Assembly: GCF_028869115.1 (NCBI RefSeq)
Contig: NZ_CP079800.1
Location: 248,001-312,000 of the forward strand
Direction of reading: 5' to 3'
Length of the DNA: 64,000 bases
From: Pseudemcibacter aquimaris
GTDB taxonomy: Bacteria; Pseudomonadota; Alphaproteobacteria; Sphingomonadales; Emcibacteraceae
Each line of letters opens with the position of its first letter. The first letter of the stretch is position 1. This document shows, piece after piece, positions 36,044 to 45,111 of this stretch. The notes below the pieces were generated by a model. The model was not told the DNA's origin and did not search any database. It worked only from the letters and a program-made list of their open reading frames with translations. The position numbers were made by a program, and so were the translations under genes.

Positions 36044-36826
36044 ATGAAAATTAAAGCATTTATTTTATTCTTGATGATGGGTGTGATGACCCATGCTCAA
36101 GAAATTAGCGAAAATTCAGATATCACTGCACTTTTTGATGCTGAAAGTGTCACAGGAACCTTTGTATTATATGATCCTGAAAAAGATCAATATATCGGTC
36201 ATAATGCATCGCGCGCGAAAGAGCGGTTTATTCCAGCCAGCAGTTATAAAATTGCTCATACATTGATCGGACTTTCGGTTGGTGCCGTATTTGATGTTGA
36301 TGAAATTCTCCCCTACGGCGGCAAGCCGGCATATTTAAAAATCTGGGAAAAGAATATGTCGCTTCGGGATGCGATTAAAATTTCCAATGTGCCGATTTAT
36401 CAGGCATTGGCCCGCCGCATCGGTCCTGATGCGATGAAAGAGGGGTTAGCGAAATTAGAATATGGTAATCAAAAAATTGGCGACAAAATTGACCAATTCT
36501 GGCTTGATGGTCCACTTGAAATCAGCGCAGTTGAGCAAGTGCAGTTTCTTGGTAAACTTGCAAATGAACAGTTACCCTTCATGAAATTGCATCAACGTGC
36601 GGTGGCGGAAATCACGACATATGAAAAAACGGATGATTATACTTTACATGCGAAAAGCGGTCTGACAACATTCTCTGATCCTGACACCGGTTGGTGGGTT
36701 GGATGGGTGACCCGTAACGGCATTCATTACCCATTTGCTTTGAATATTGACGTTATGAATGATCAGGACATTGCAAAACGTGAAGCTTTGGCGAAAGCGT
36801 CATTAAGAATTTTGGGGCTATTGTAA
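36044..36826 (+). CDS. Class D (OXA-type) beta-lactamase family protein
   Basis: 260 residues with a signal peptide (1-18, ending T-H-A). All class D landmarks are visible in order. The S-x-x-K active site is S66-S-Y-K69 (the lysine normally carboxylated). S-x-V is SNV at 114-116, Y-G-N is at 140-142, F-W-L-D-G is at 152-156 (Trp153 is the carboxylysine-stabilising position), and K-S-G at 204-206 replaces K-T-G, followed by GWWVGWV. It should form a periplasmic serine beta-lactamase. Whether it hydrolyses clinical penicillins or carbapenems is unknown. The ATG lies three bases after the mutase stop, suggesting co-transcription. Confidence 0.88.
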   Translation: MKIKAFILFLMMGVMTHAQEISENSDITALFDAESVTGTFVLYDPEKDQYIGHNASRAKERFIPASSYKIAHTLIGLSVGAVFDVDEILPYGGKPAYLKIWEKNMSLRDAIKISNVPIYQALARRIGPDAMKEGLAKLEYGNQKIGDKIDQFWLDGPLEISAVEQVQFLGKLANEQLPFMKLHQRAVAEITTYEKTDDYTLHAKSGLTTFSDPDTGWWVGWVTRNGIHYPFALNIDVMNDQDIAKREALAKASLRILGLL

Positions 36827-36853
36827 TTTACATGATCAGCAGGAGATTACTTG

Positions 36854-37276
36854 ATGGATCAAAGTGGTAAAAGAAAATTAGAAGACAAATCAGTTCCGGT
36901 AAAAATCAAGCTCGCGCTTCTTTGGGCGGCATTAATGTTTTTATATGTCTATAATGATTATTTCAGCATGTATCTGCCGGGAACGATAGAAGATATGAGC
37001 ACGGGACAAATTGGTCCACTTGGTGATGCAACTGAAATGGTACTCGTTTCTGTATCGATGATTTTAGCCATTCCTGCTCTTATGGTTTTTCTTTCGGCAG
37101 CACTCCCGGCGACCTATAGCCGGTGGCTAAATGTAATACTTGGGGTCGCCTACACAATCATTGAAGCATTAACAATTACCATGCCACACCTGTTTTATCA
37201 GATCGTAGTGGTGTTTGAAATTTGCGTCACGCTTTCTATTGTTTATTATGCGATCCGGTGGCCGAAAGAAGCGTAG
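36854..37276 (+). CDS. Four-helix membrane protein (DUF6326-like)
   Basis: 140 residues starting at ATG 36854, eight bases after AGGAG; a TTG directly before it is the alternative. It has about four membrane helices (LALLWAALMFLYVYNDYF, VLVSVSMILAIPALMVFL, WLNVILGVAYTIIEAL, YQIVVVFEICVTLSIVYYAI). The first helix with the Y-x-Y-x-D-Y-F-S motif, and the M-V-x-V-S/A-M-x-x-x-I-P-x-x-M pattern in the second, fit the DUF6326 family. Function unknown. It ends eight bases before the convergent mrp stop and is probably the last gene of the mutase-beta-lactamase transcript. Confidence 0.7.
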   Translation: MDQSGKRKLEDKSVPVKIKLALLWAALMFLYVYNDYFSMYLPGTIEDMSTGQIGPLGDATEMVLVSVSMILAIPALMVFLSAALPATYSRWLNVILGVAYTIIEALTITMPHLFYQIVVVFEICVTLSIVYYAIRWPKEA

Positions 37277-37285
37277 CGGAAATAT

Positions 37286-38419
37286 TTATAAAACTTCCAA
37301 AACCCTGTCCGCAATATCAATATATCGTTTTGAATGTTCGCTGTCCGGATTGCTGATGACGATTGGATTGCCGGCATCTGCTGTTTCGCGAATTTCCATG
37401 TGAAGTGGAATGCCACCTAAAAATTCCATGCCTTTCTCGGCGGCTGTTTCCTTGGCGCCGCCATGACCAAAGATATCGGCGCGCTCACCACAGCTTGGGC
37501 AGACAAAATAGCTCATATTTTCAATGACACCGAAACAGCGTGTGTTTGTCTTATCAAACATGGTGATCGCTTTTCGTGCGTCGATCAGGGCAAGGTCCTG
37601 TGGTGTTGAAACAATGACAGCACCATCAAGTTTGATATTTTGAACCATGGTCAGTTGCGCGTCGCCTGTTCCTGGTGGCAGGTCAATAACAAGTACATCA
37701 AGCGGGCCAAACAGGTCCCATTTGACATCCCTTACCATTTGTTGAATGGCGCCCATCACCATTGGGCCACGCCAAATTGTCGCAGCATCTTTTTCCATCA
37801 GGTATCCAATAGACATACTGACAATATCATGATTTTTCAGGGGTGTGATCTGACCATTTTCTAGTGATTCCGGTCTTGCATCCGACAGTCCCATAAGGCG
37901 CGGCACACTTGGTCCATAAATATCAAGATCAAAAATCCCAGCCTTTAATCCAAGTTTTGAAAAAGAAAGCGCAAGATTGATTGAAGTGGTTGATTTGCCG
38001 ACACCGCCCTTACCACTGGCAACAGCGATGATGTGTTTTACGCCCGGGATGCCTTGTGGTCCATCTTGTGGTGGTGGTGTACCATGGCCACCAAATGGCT
38101 TGGGTTGTGGTTTTTGCTGAAAGGTGCGTTTTTCACCAAAACCCGGTTTTGGCGGTTCATTTGCAGCATCGCGTTCAGCGGTTAAAACCGATGTTACTTT
38201 TTTAACGCCGTAAATCTGATGCAGCAGGTTATCGCAAGTGCCGCGCAATTGTTCCATTGCCTCAACATGGGCGGGATCAATATTAAGCGCGTATCCAACA
38301 TTACCGTCTTTGATGACCAGTCCCTGTACCATGCCGGAATCAATGATATTTTCCTTAGTTACTGGATTTATAATGGTTTTTAGGGCTTCAATAAGCTGAT
38401 CACGCTTGACGTCTGACAT
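37286..38419 (-). CDS. mrp: Mrp/ApbC family iron-sulfur cluster carrier ATPase
   Basis: 377 residues from ATG 38419. A longer frame to 38647 runs antisense into hflK and is not credible. An N-terminal MIP18-like domain (DUF59, residues 5-75) is followed by a low-complexity proline/glycine linker. The P-loop is ASGKGGVGKST (Walker A, Lys137 and Lys142), the switch region is VIDLPPGTGD, and the metal-binding C-x-x-C is YFVCPSCGE. Mrp binds and transfers 4Fe-4S clusters as a dimer. It is convergent with the DUF6326-like gene and divergent from hflK. Confidence 0.94.
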   Translation of the reverse strand: MSDVKRDQLIEALKTIINPVTKENIIDSGMVQGLVIKDGNVGYALNIDPAHVEAMEQLRGTCDNLLHQIYGVKKVTSVLTAERDAANEPPKPGFGEKRTFQQKPQPKPFGGHGTPPPQDGPQGIPGVKHIIAVASGKGGVGKSTTSINLALSFSKLGLKAGIFDLDIYGPSVPRLMGLSDARPESLENGQITPLKNHDIVSMSIGYLMEKDAATIWRGPMVMGAIQQMVRDVKWDLFGPLDVLVIDLPPGTGDAQLTMVQNIKLDGAVIVSTPQDLALIDARKAITMFDKTNTRCFGVIENMSYFVCPSCGERADIFGHGGAKETAAEKGMEFLGGIPLHMEIRETADAGNPIVISNPDSEHSKRYIDIADRVLEVL

Positions 38420-38506
38420 TTCGTTATTACCTATAAAATAAATTAACCGTTCCGCCGTTGCGGTGGGGCACTTGATAGCATATAAGATAGGGTAATCATT
38501 TTTTAA

Positions 38507-38537
38507 AGGGAATAATGTGCTAAAATGATAATTCCCT
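38507..38537. promoter_or_regulatory. Inverted repeat in the mrp-hflK divergent region
   Basis: AGGGAAT (38507-38513) and ATTCCCT (38531-38537) are perfectly inverted with 17 bases between, inside the 143-base gap separating the divergent mrp and hflK genes. It could be an operator. No binding protein can be named. Confidence 0.3.
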
Positions 38538-38562
38538 AAGTATTTCATGTAAGGAGCAATAA

Positions 38563-39654
38563 ATGTCGTGGCAAAATAACGGTGGTGATCGTGGACCATG
38601 GGGGCAGGGCCCAAAAAGAGGCGGTGGCGGCGGTAACGATGGCCCACCTGATATTGATGAGCTGATCCGTAAAGGCCAGGATAAGTTTAAAAGCGCCTTT
38701 GGCGGCGGCGGTGGAGGCGGTGGCGCTTCTGACCTTGGCGGCGGTAAAGGGATCGGTACGGCATTACTTGTATTGGTTGGTGTATGGCTATACGCATGTT
38801 TTTATACGGTTGATGCCGGTGAAGAAGGTGTCGTAACACGCTTTGGTGCCCTTGTTAAAACATCGCAGCCTGGCATTCATTTTCACTTTGTGCCTGTTGA
38901 ATCTGTTGAAACGACAAACATTGATCAGGAACGTTCAACGGAAATTGGTTTTGCAAGCGAAAAAGAACGTCAAATGCTTACTGGTGATGAAAATATCGTG
39001 GACGCACAGTTTCGTGTTTTCTGGCAGATTAAAGATGTGGCAAATTTCCAATTTAATCTGAAAGACCCACAGTTTAGTGTAAAATCCATTGCGGAAAGCG
39101 CCATGCGTGAAGTGGTTGCCAGAACCGAAGTTGAACGCGTAATTACGAGTGATAAAGCTGGTATCGAAGAAGAAGTACGTCAAATTACACAACGTATTTT
39201 GGATAGTTATGAAGCCGGTATTACCATTACACGCGTGAACCTTGCGGAAGTAAGACCACCTGTTGAAATTTCTGATGCCTTTAACGATGTTCAAAAGGCG
39301 GAAGCAGACCGTGACCGTACAATCAGTCTTGCGATGCTAGAACAAAACAGAATTGTGCCGGAAGCACGTGGTCAGGCCGCAAAAATGTTGCAAGAAGCAG
39401 AAGCCTATAAAGAGCGTGTTATTGCAGAGGCAGAAGGTGAGGCATCAAGATTTGAATCGATCTTAGCGGAATATTCAAAAGCAAAAGATGTGACCCGCAG
39501 TAGACTTTATCTTGATACAATGCAGCAGGTTCTTTCTGGTACCAATAAAATCGTGATTGATAACGATGGGGGCGGCGTCGTGCCTTACCTGCCGCTTAAT
39601 GAAATTAACAAACGTTCTGGTGGTTCATCCAACCAACCAAACAGTGGCCAATAA
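38563..39654 (+). CDS. hflK: HflK, subunit of the FtsH-modulating HflKC complex
   Basis: 363 residues. The N-terminal ~65 residues are rich in glycine (GPKRGGGGGNDG, FGGGGGGGG), typical of HflK. One membrane helix follows (GTALLVLVGVWLYACFYTV, about residues 64-84), then an SPFH/band-7 domain beginning AGEEGVVTRFGALVKTSQPG and a coiled region (EAYKERVIAEAEGEASRFESIL). HflK and HflC form a periplasmic cage around FtsH hexamers and limit proteolysis of membrane proteins. AAGGAG precedes the ATG. The next gene is hflC, nine bases on. Confidence 0.95.
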   Translation: MSWQNNGGDRGPWGQGPKRGGGGGNDGPPDIDELIRKGQDKFKSAFGGGGGGGGASDLGGGKGIGTALLVLVGVWLYACFYTVDAGEEGVVTRFGALVKTSQPGIHFHFVPVESVETTNIDQERSTEIGFASEKERQMLTGDENIVDAQFRVFWQIKDVANFQFNLKDPQFSVKSIAESAMREVVARTEVERVITSDKAGIEEEVRQITQRILDSYEAGITITRVNLAEVRPPVEISDAFNDVQKAEADRDRTISLAMLEQNRIVPEARGQAAKMLQEAEAYKERVIAEAEGEASRFESILAEYSKAKDVTRSRLYLDTMQQVLSGTNKIVIDNDGGGVVPYLPLNEINKRSGGSSNQPNSGQ

Positions 39655-39663
39655 GGGAGAAAT

Positions 39664-40533
39664 ATGATGAATAAATCAGCTTTATTTGGACTTATCTTTG
39701 TTGGTCTTGCGCTTGTTGGTTTCAGCGTTTCAACATATCAGATTAAAGAAACCAATCAGGCGATCATTCTAAAGTTCGGTGAATATCAAAGAACGGTGAA
39801 AGAGGCAGGCCTTCATTTTAAAATGCCTATTATTGAAGATGTTGTCTTCTTTGATAAACGTGTTCGTCTTTTAGATATGGAAGAATACACCATCTTTACA
39901 TCAGACCAGAAGCGTATGAATGTGGATGCTTTCCTTGAATATAAAATTGAAGATCCGCTTCGTGTTTATCAAGCGCTTCGTACGGAACTTCGTGCGGAAG
40001 CAAGATTACGCGACATTTCAGAATCAAGCGTGCGTGAGGTATTCGGTCTTCAGCAGCTTAATACAGCATTAAGTGGTGAACGTATCGGTATTATTAATGC
40101 TGTTAGAGAATCTGTAACAGCCGAAGCATCAGAACTTGGTATTCAGATTGTTGATCTTCGTATTAAACGTACGGACCTACCACCAGAAAACAGTGCGCCG
40201 ATTTTCCAAAGTATGATTGCTGACCGTAATCAAGTGGCCCGTGAAACTCGTGCCCGTGGTCAGGAAGAAGCACTTAGAATTACTTCGAAAGCGGAACGCG
40301 ACCGTACTGTTATTCTTGCGGAAGCAACAAGAGATTCTGAAAAACTTCGCGGTGAAGGTGATGCAATTGCAGCAAAAATTTATGCGGATGCTTATAGTAA
40401 GGATCCAGAATTTTATGCATTCTACCGTTCAATGGAAGTGTATAAAAACGCCATGAAAAATGGCGATACATCCATGGTGCTTTCACCGGATAGTGAATTT
40501 TTCAAATATTTTGAAAATATGGGGGGCAATTAA
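39664..40533 (+). CDS. hflC: HflC, partner of HflK
   Basis: 289 residues. A single N-terminal helix (ALFGLIFVGLALVGFSVSTY) is followed by the SPFH domain (NQAIILKFGEYQRTVKEAGLHFKMP) and the characteristic RADRNQ-like stretch MIADRNQVARETRARGQEEALRI. It forms the hetero-oligomeric HflKC ring with the preceding product. GGGAGAAAT precedes ATG-ATG; either codon may start it. Nine bases separate it from DUF2065, forming the usual alphaproteobacterial hflK-hflC-DUF2065-protease array. Confidence 0.95.
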   Translation: MMNKSALFGLIFVGLALVGFSVSTYQIKETNQAIILKFGEYQRTVKEAGLHFKMPIIEDVVFFDKRVRLLDMEEYTIFTSDQKRMNVDAFLEYKIEDPLRVYQALRTELRAEARLRDISESSVREVFGLQQLNTALSGERIGIINAVRESVTAEASELGIQIVDLRIKRTDLPPENSAPIFQSMIADRNQVARETRARGQEEALRITSKAERDRTVILAEATRDSEKLRGEGDAIAAKIYADAYSKDPEFYAFYRSMEVYKNAMKNGDTSMVLSPDSEFFKYFENMGGN

Positions 40534-40541
40534 AGCCTTAA

Positions 40542-40724
40542 ATGACGGATATCATTATCGCAATCGGTCTCGTGTTGGTGATAGAGGGTCTTTTATATGC
40601 CCTCTTTCCCAACAATATGAAACGGATGATGGCGATGGCGTTGGAACAACCGGCAGAAAGCTTGCGTAACGCCGGATTAATCGCCGCCATCATCGGTATT
40701 GCGATAATTTATTTGATAAAGTGA
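40542..40724 (+). CDS. DUF2065 family small membrane protein
   Basis: 60 residues with two hydrophobic segments: IIIAIGLVLVIEGLLYALFP at the N-terminus and NAGLIAAIIGIAIIYLI at the C-terminus. Between them is the DUF2065 core M-K-R-M-M-x-x-x-x-E-x-P. It is a consistent neighbour of hflC and a Do-type protease in alphaproteobacteria, which supports reality despite its small size. Function unknown; probably an inner-membrane accessory of HflKC/FtsH quality control. Confidence 0.88.
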   Translation: MTDIIIAIGLVLVIEGLLYALFPNNMKRMMAMALEQPAESLRNAGLIAAIIGIAIIYLIK

Positions 40725-40823
40725 AGGGTTTATTCGCTCATTTGCGTATCATGTTCGTAATTTGGTCATAATTGCCAATAAAAATAGTTGATATAAAAAA
40801 AATTAAACGATCAGGAAGAAAAC

Positions 40824-42311
40824 ATGACATTAATTAAAAAAGTATCAGGTGCGTTCATCATATTAGCATATATGGTTCTGACGCCATCACTATCTAATGC
40901 GCAAGGGGCGCCAGATAGTTTTGCTGATCTATCGGAAGAACTGCTTCCGGCGGTGGTAAACGTATACACCACACAAAATATTCGCGTTGATAGAAACAGA
41001 AGAGGCGGCGGCGCATTCCCGCCGGGATCACCATTTGAAGAGTTCTTCAGACGTTTCGGTGAACCAAATCAGGATGGTGAAGAAAGCGACCGCAATAGCC
41101 GCCCACGTGTACAGCAACGCCGCTCACTTGGTTCCGGGTTTATTATTGATGCGGAAGGTATCATTATTACGAATAACCACGTAATTGATGAAGCTGATGA
41201 AATTTCAATTCGTCTTCAGGATGGTACAGAACTTGAAGCCGAGGTCATTGGTAAAGATGACAAGGTTGATCTTGCTGTTCTTAAGGTCGAAGCAGATGAG
41301 CCGCTTCCATTTGTAAGATTTGGTGATGATACGCAATCTCGTGTTGGTGATTGGGTATTGGCGATTGGTAACCCGCTGGGTCTTGGTGGTACTGTTACAG
41401 CAGGTATTATTTCCGCACGTAACCGTAATATCAATTCAGGTCCTTATGATGATTATATCCAAACGGATGCTGCGATTAACCGTGGTAACAGTGGTGGCCC
41501 AATGTTTAATATGGACGGCGAAGTGATCGGCGTGAATACGGCGATTTATTCACAAACAGGTGGTAACATTGGTATTGGTTTTGCTGTTCCGTCAACACAA
41601 GCGCAAATCGTAATTGCACAGCTTCGTGAATATGGCCGCACAAAACGTGGTCGTATCGGTGTTCGTATCACAGAAGTTTCTGATGAAATTGCAGAAAGTC
41701 TTGGTCTTGAAAATTCAAACGGTGCGCTTGTAAATAGCGTCGAAGAAGATAGCCCATCCGAACGTGCAGGCGTTGAATTCGGTGATATCATTATTGAATT
41801 TAATGGCACTGAAATTAAAGAAATGCGCGATCTGACATCAACTGTTGCAAACACTGAAATTGGCAGCACAGTACCAATGATCGTTCTTCGCGAAGGTGAG
41901 CGTAAGACACTACGCATCACAATTGATGAACTTGATGAGGGTAACGGCGACGAAGAAGAAAGCAGTGAAGGTGATGATGAAGGAAGTTCTGATACAGAAT
42001 CCATCATTGACCTAACGCTTGCTGAACTTGATGATGATGCCCGTGAAGAACTTGAAATTGACGAAGACATCCAAGGTGTTCTTATTACCTCTGTTGATTA
42101 TGACAGTGGCCGCGAAGGACTACGTCGACTACGTCGTGGTGATGTGATTGTCGAGGTTACTCAACGTGATGTTTCATCTATCGAAGATGTAAAAGAACGT
42201 ATTGAAGCGCAAAAGAGTGCTGGCCGTTCGGTTGTTCTTCTTTCGGTTTATCGTCGCGGCGAATATGCCCACGTTCCGATCAGCCTTGATGAAGACGAAG
42301 AAGAGGAATAA
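40824..42311 (+). CDS. Do-family periplasmic serine protease/chaperone (DegP/DegQ-like)
   Basis: 495 residues with a signal peptide ending S-N-A-Q (about residue 27). The trypsin-like domain has the triad His119 (TNNHVID), Asp149 (KVDLAVLK) and Ser223 (GNSGGP). Two PDZ domains follow, near residues 270-365 and 405-490. Between them is an unusually acidic linker of about 25 residues, rich in E, D and S (EEESSEGDDEGSSD), and the protein ends in EEEE. It degrades or refolds misfolded envelope proteins. It is preceded by hflKC-DUF2065 and followed by a terminator. Confidence 0.93.
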   Translation: MTLIKKVSGAFIILAYMVLTPSLSNAQGAPDSFADLSEELLPAVVNVYTTQNIRVDRNRRGGGAFPPGSPFEEFFRRFGEPNQDGEESDRNSRPRVQQRRSLGSGFIIDAEGIIITNNHVIDEADEISIRLQDGTELEAEVIGKDDKVDLAVLKVEADEPLPFVRFGDDTQSRVGDWVLAIGNPLGLGGTVTAGIISARNRNINSGPYDDYIQTDAAINRGNSGGPMFNMDGEVIGVNTAIYSQTGGNIGIGFAVPSTQAQIVIAQLREYGRTKRGRIGVRITEVSDEIAESLGLENSNGALVNSVEEDSPSERAGVEFGDIIIEFNGTEIKEMRDLTSTVANTEIGSTVPMIVLREGERKTLRITIDELDEGNGDEEESSEGDDEGSSDTESIIDLTLAELDDDAREELEIDEDIQGVLITSVDYDSGREGLRRLRRGDVIVEVTQRDVSSIEDVKERIEAQKSAGRSVVLLSVYRRGEYAHVPISLDEDEEEE

Positions 42312-42333
42312 CCACTTCAAATATTTAAAAGAA

Positions 42334-42364
42334 AGGCTCGGGATAATCCCGGGCCTTTTTTGTT
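42334..42364 (+). terminator. Intrinsic terminator after the Do protease
   Basis: GGCTCGGGA (42335-42343) pairs with TCCCGGGCC (42347-42355), with one G-T pair and a 3-base loop, followed by TTTTTTGTTTT. Confidence 0.9.
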
Positions 42365-42453
42365 TTGGGATACTTGCAAAAATACGTGATATTTCATAGG
42401 CTCTTAGGTGAGGATTCTGACCCTTAAAAATAAATCAAATGGGAGGACCCTAT

Positions 42454-44703
42454 ATGGGACTATCAAATATAATTAAAATGACAGCAGTACTTGCGGCATC
42501 ATCGGTTGCCGTAAACGCAGCAGAAGTCATTCGTGGCTTTACGCCGGAAAATAGTGAAAAGCAATATGCGCTTGAAGCTGAAATTGATAAACGTATCAAC
42601 AAACAAAATATGGACGACTGGATGAAATTTATGACATCGCGTCCACATGCGACAGGCCAACCATTCGATAAGGAAGTGGCCGATTTTATCGCCGGAAAAT
42701 TCACCGAATGGGGATATGATACGGAAATCAAAGAATATCAGGTTTTAATGCCAACACCGAAAGTGCGTGTGGTTGAACTTGTTGAGCCAACAAAATGGAC
42801 AGCCAAACTTAAAGAAGACGCTGTTCCAGAAGACCCAACATCGGGTCAGGAAGATCGTCTGCCGATTTATCACTCATTCTCACCAGACGGTGAAGTAACA
42901 GCAGAAGTGGTGTTTGTAAATCAGGGCCTTCGTGAAGATTACGAAGATCTGGAACGTCGCGGCATTGATGTTAAGGGTAAAATTATTTTGGCGAAATACG
43001 GCGGTTCATGGCGCGGTATTAAGCCAAAAATGGCAGAAGAAAAAGGTGCCATAGGTACATTGATTTATTCTGATCCTGCGGATGATGGTTACGGCCAGGG
43101 TGATGTCTATCCAAAAGGGGCACACAAACATCCATCCGGTGCACAGCGTGGTTCGATTATGGATCTTCCAACACGTCCGGGTGATCCGTTAACACCATAT
43201 GTTGGTGCAACGAAGGACGCGGAACGTATTGACCTTGATGATGTTGAAATTTTTGTTGGTATTCCAACACTTCCAATTTCATATGAAGATGCCCAACCGA
43301 TCTTAGAAGCTCTTGAAGGGCCAGTTGCACCACCAAGATGGCGTGGTGGTCTTCCAATCACATATCATATGGGTCCTGGACCTGCGAAGCTTCATATGAA
43401 GCTTGAATTTAACTGGGATATCGTTCCTGCGTATAACGTGATTGCGAAAATGAAAGGTTCTGAGTTTCCTGATCAGTGGGTAATTCGTGGTAACCATCAT
43501 GACGCATGGGTGCATGGTGCAGCTGATCCGGTTTCCGGCATGGTCGTTGAAATGGAAGAAGCCCGTATCCTTTCCGAAATTGCTAAAGAAACAGGTTGGC
43601 AGCCAAAACGAACGATCGTTTTCGCGGCTTGGGGCGCTGAAGAGCAAGGTTTGATCGGTTCTGTTGAATGGGTTGAAGATCAAGCAGAAGAGCTAAGCGA
43701 AAAGGCGGTTGCTTACATTAATACCGATGGTAATGGTGCCGGTTTCCTAGGTGCGGGTGGATCGCATACACTTGAAACATTCTTTGATCAAATCGCACAT
43801 GATGTAAAAGATCCAATTCAGGGAATGAGTGCTGCTGAACGTGTTCAGTCACGTAATTTAATGTCAAGTAATCCGGTTACGCGCTCACGCGCTGAAAAAT
43901 CAAGCCATTATTACTTAAGCGCGCTTGGTTCCGGTTCTGATTATTCCGGATTTTTCCAACATTTGGGAATTACATCAATGAACATCGGATATGGTGGTGA
44001 ATTTGGTGGTGGTTCTTATCACACCAATTATGATAGCTATCATTATTATACGACTTTCCGTGATCCGGGACTTCATTATACCCATGCGCTTGGTTCAGTA
44101 ACAGGCCGTGTGGCAACACGTCTTGCCAATGCGGATGTGCTTCCGTTCCAGTTTGGGAATTTCGCGAGAACCGTTTCCGAATATGCTGATGAAATGGTGA
44201 GCGCGATGGAAAAAACACGCGCTGATGTGCTGCGTCATAATATGCTTGTGAATAACGGGCATTATAAAGCAGCTGCAAACATCCGTGAAGCATTCCAGGA
44301 ACCAACTCTTCGTGAAGAGGTGCCGTATATTAACCTGTCACCTATGCAAAATGCCGTGAAGCGCCTGCAAGCATCTGCAGAGGCTTTCGATACAGCCTAT
44401 AAAGCAATGGGGGCCGCAGGATTTAACCTGTCCAAAAGCGATGTGAACAAGCTTGATAAATTGATGTATCAAATCGAAAGCAAGCTTACCCGTCCAGAAG
44501 GTTTACCACGTCGTCCGTGGTATCGTCATCACATTTATGCGCCAGGTTATTACACGGGTTACGGTGTAAAAACATTGCCGGGTGTTCGTGAAGGGATCGA
44601 AGAATACAAATGGCAAGAAACACAGGAACAAATGGCAAAACTCGCCGAGGTTCTGAATGCCTATTGTGATCAGCTTGATCAGGCGACAGCAATGATGCAA
44701 TAA
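42454..44703 (+). CDS. M28 family metallopeptidase (glutamate carboxypeptidase II-like)
   Basis: 749 residues from ATG 42454; GGGAGGA at 42440-42446 sets this start, excluding the ATG at 42439. A signal peptide (1-22, ending V-N-A-A) leads to the mature enzyme. The order peptidase / PA insertion / transferrin-receptor-like dimerisation domain fits PSMA-type proteins. Zinc ligands and catalytic residues are visible: H-H-D-A-W, the D of AADPVSG, WGAEEQGL (general-base Glu), NTDGNG and the late His in SYHTNYDSYHYY. It probably trims peptides in the periplasm. It has its own terminators on both sides. Confidence 0.9.
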   Translation: MGLSNIIKMTAVLAASSVAVNAAEVIRGFTPENSEKQYALEAEIDKRINKQNMDDWMKFMTSRPHATGQPFDKEVADFIAGKFTEWGYDTEIKEYQVLMPTPKVRVVELVEPTKWTAKLKEDAVPEDPTSGQEDRLPIYHSFSPDGEVTAEVVFVNQGLREDYEDLERRGIDVKGKIILAKYGGSWRGIKPKMAEEKGAIGTLIYSDPADDGYGQGDVYPKGAHKHPSGAQRGSIMDLPTRPGDPLTPYVGATKDAERIDLDDVEIFVGIPTLPISYEDAQPILEALEGPVAPPRWRGGLPITYHMGPGPAKLHMKLEFNWDIVPAYNVIAKMKGSEFPDQWVIRGNHHDAWVHGAADPVSGMVVEMEEARILSEIAKETGWQPKRTIVFAAWGAEEQGLIGSVEWVEDQAEELSEKAVAYINTDGNGAGFLGAGGSHTLETFFDQIAHDVKDPIQGMSAAERVQSRNLMSSNPVTRSRAEKSSHYYLSALGSGSDYSGFFQHLGITSMNIGYGGEFGGGSYHTNYDSYHYYTTFRDPGLHYTHALGSVTGRVATRLANADVLPFQFGNFARTVSEYADEMVSAMEKTRADVLRHNMLVNNGHYKAAANIREAFQEPTLREEVPYINLSPMQNAVKRLQASAEAFDTAYKAMGAAGFNLSKSDVNKLDKLMYQIESKLTRPEGLPRRPWYRHHIYAPGYYTGYGVKTLPGVREGIEEYKWQETQEQMAKLAEVLNAYCDQLDQATAMMQ

Positions 44704-44712
44704 AACATATCG

Positions 44713-44742
44713 GGCCGGGGCAGAAATGTTCCGGCCTTTTTT
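44713..44742 (+). terminator. Intrinsic terminator after the M28 peptidase
   Basis: GGCCGG (44713-44718) and CCGGCC (44731-44736) form the stem, extended by G-T pairs, with a T-run to 44742. The cupin gene begins 14 bases later. Confidence 0.85.
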
Positions 44743-44755
44743 AGAAAGGCTAGTT

Positions 44756-45106
44756 ATGACTAAATATAAACGCATTGATATTTCTGCAATTTCCGATGAA
44801 AAAATGCCAGTAGCTGCCGATAAGTTATTAAGTGGAAAGCCCGTTCAAAGTGCAGTGAACCAATATACTAATGACAAGGAAAATTTCTTTGTTGGGGTTT
44901 GGGAATGCAATTCTGGAAAATGGGCTGTCGATTATTCCGAAGAAGAATTTCTAACCATTTTGGAAGGTGAAGCAATCATTACCGAAATTGGCGGTGAGCC
45001 ACAAACCCTTAAAAAGGGGGATCATATGGTGATTTCAAAAGGTTTCGTTGGTACATGGGAAACCGTGGATTACGTCAAAAAACTATATGTCATTTATGAA
45101 GATTAA
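44756..45106 (+). CDS. Small cupin-domain protein
   Basis: 116 residues from ATG 44756 behind AAAGG; an upstream in-frame start at 44726 lies in the terminator. A single cupin barrel is seen in VGVWECNSGKWAVDYSEEEFLTILEGEAIIT and PQTLKKGDHMVISKGFVGTWET, matching the DUF861/ethanolamine-utilisation EutQ-like cupins. The usual histidine metal ligands are replaced by other residues (D-Y-S-E-E-E), so metal binding is uncertain. Function not known. It is convergent with the histidine kinase gene and only five bases apart. Confidence 0.8.
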   Translation: MTKYKRIDISAISDEKMPVAADKLLSGKPVQSAVNQYTNDKENFFVGVWECNSGKWAVDYSEEEFLTILEGEAIITEIGGEPQTLKKGDHMVISKGFVGTWETVDYVKKLYVIYED

Positions 45107-45111
45107 TGAAT

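Noticed and set aside
38420-38647. N-terminal extension of Mrp
   Set aside because: The extra 76 codons run antisense over the start of hflK and the divergent promoter region; the family start is at 38419.
41546-42070. Serine-rich 174-codon open frame on the minus strand
   Set aside because: It is the antisense shadow of the acidic, repetitive end of the Do protease gene and has no ribosome binding site.
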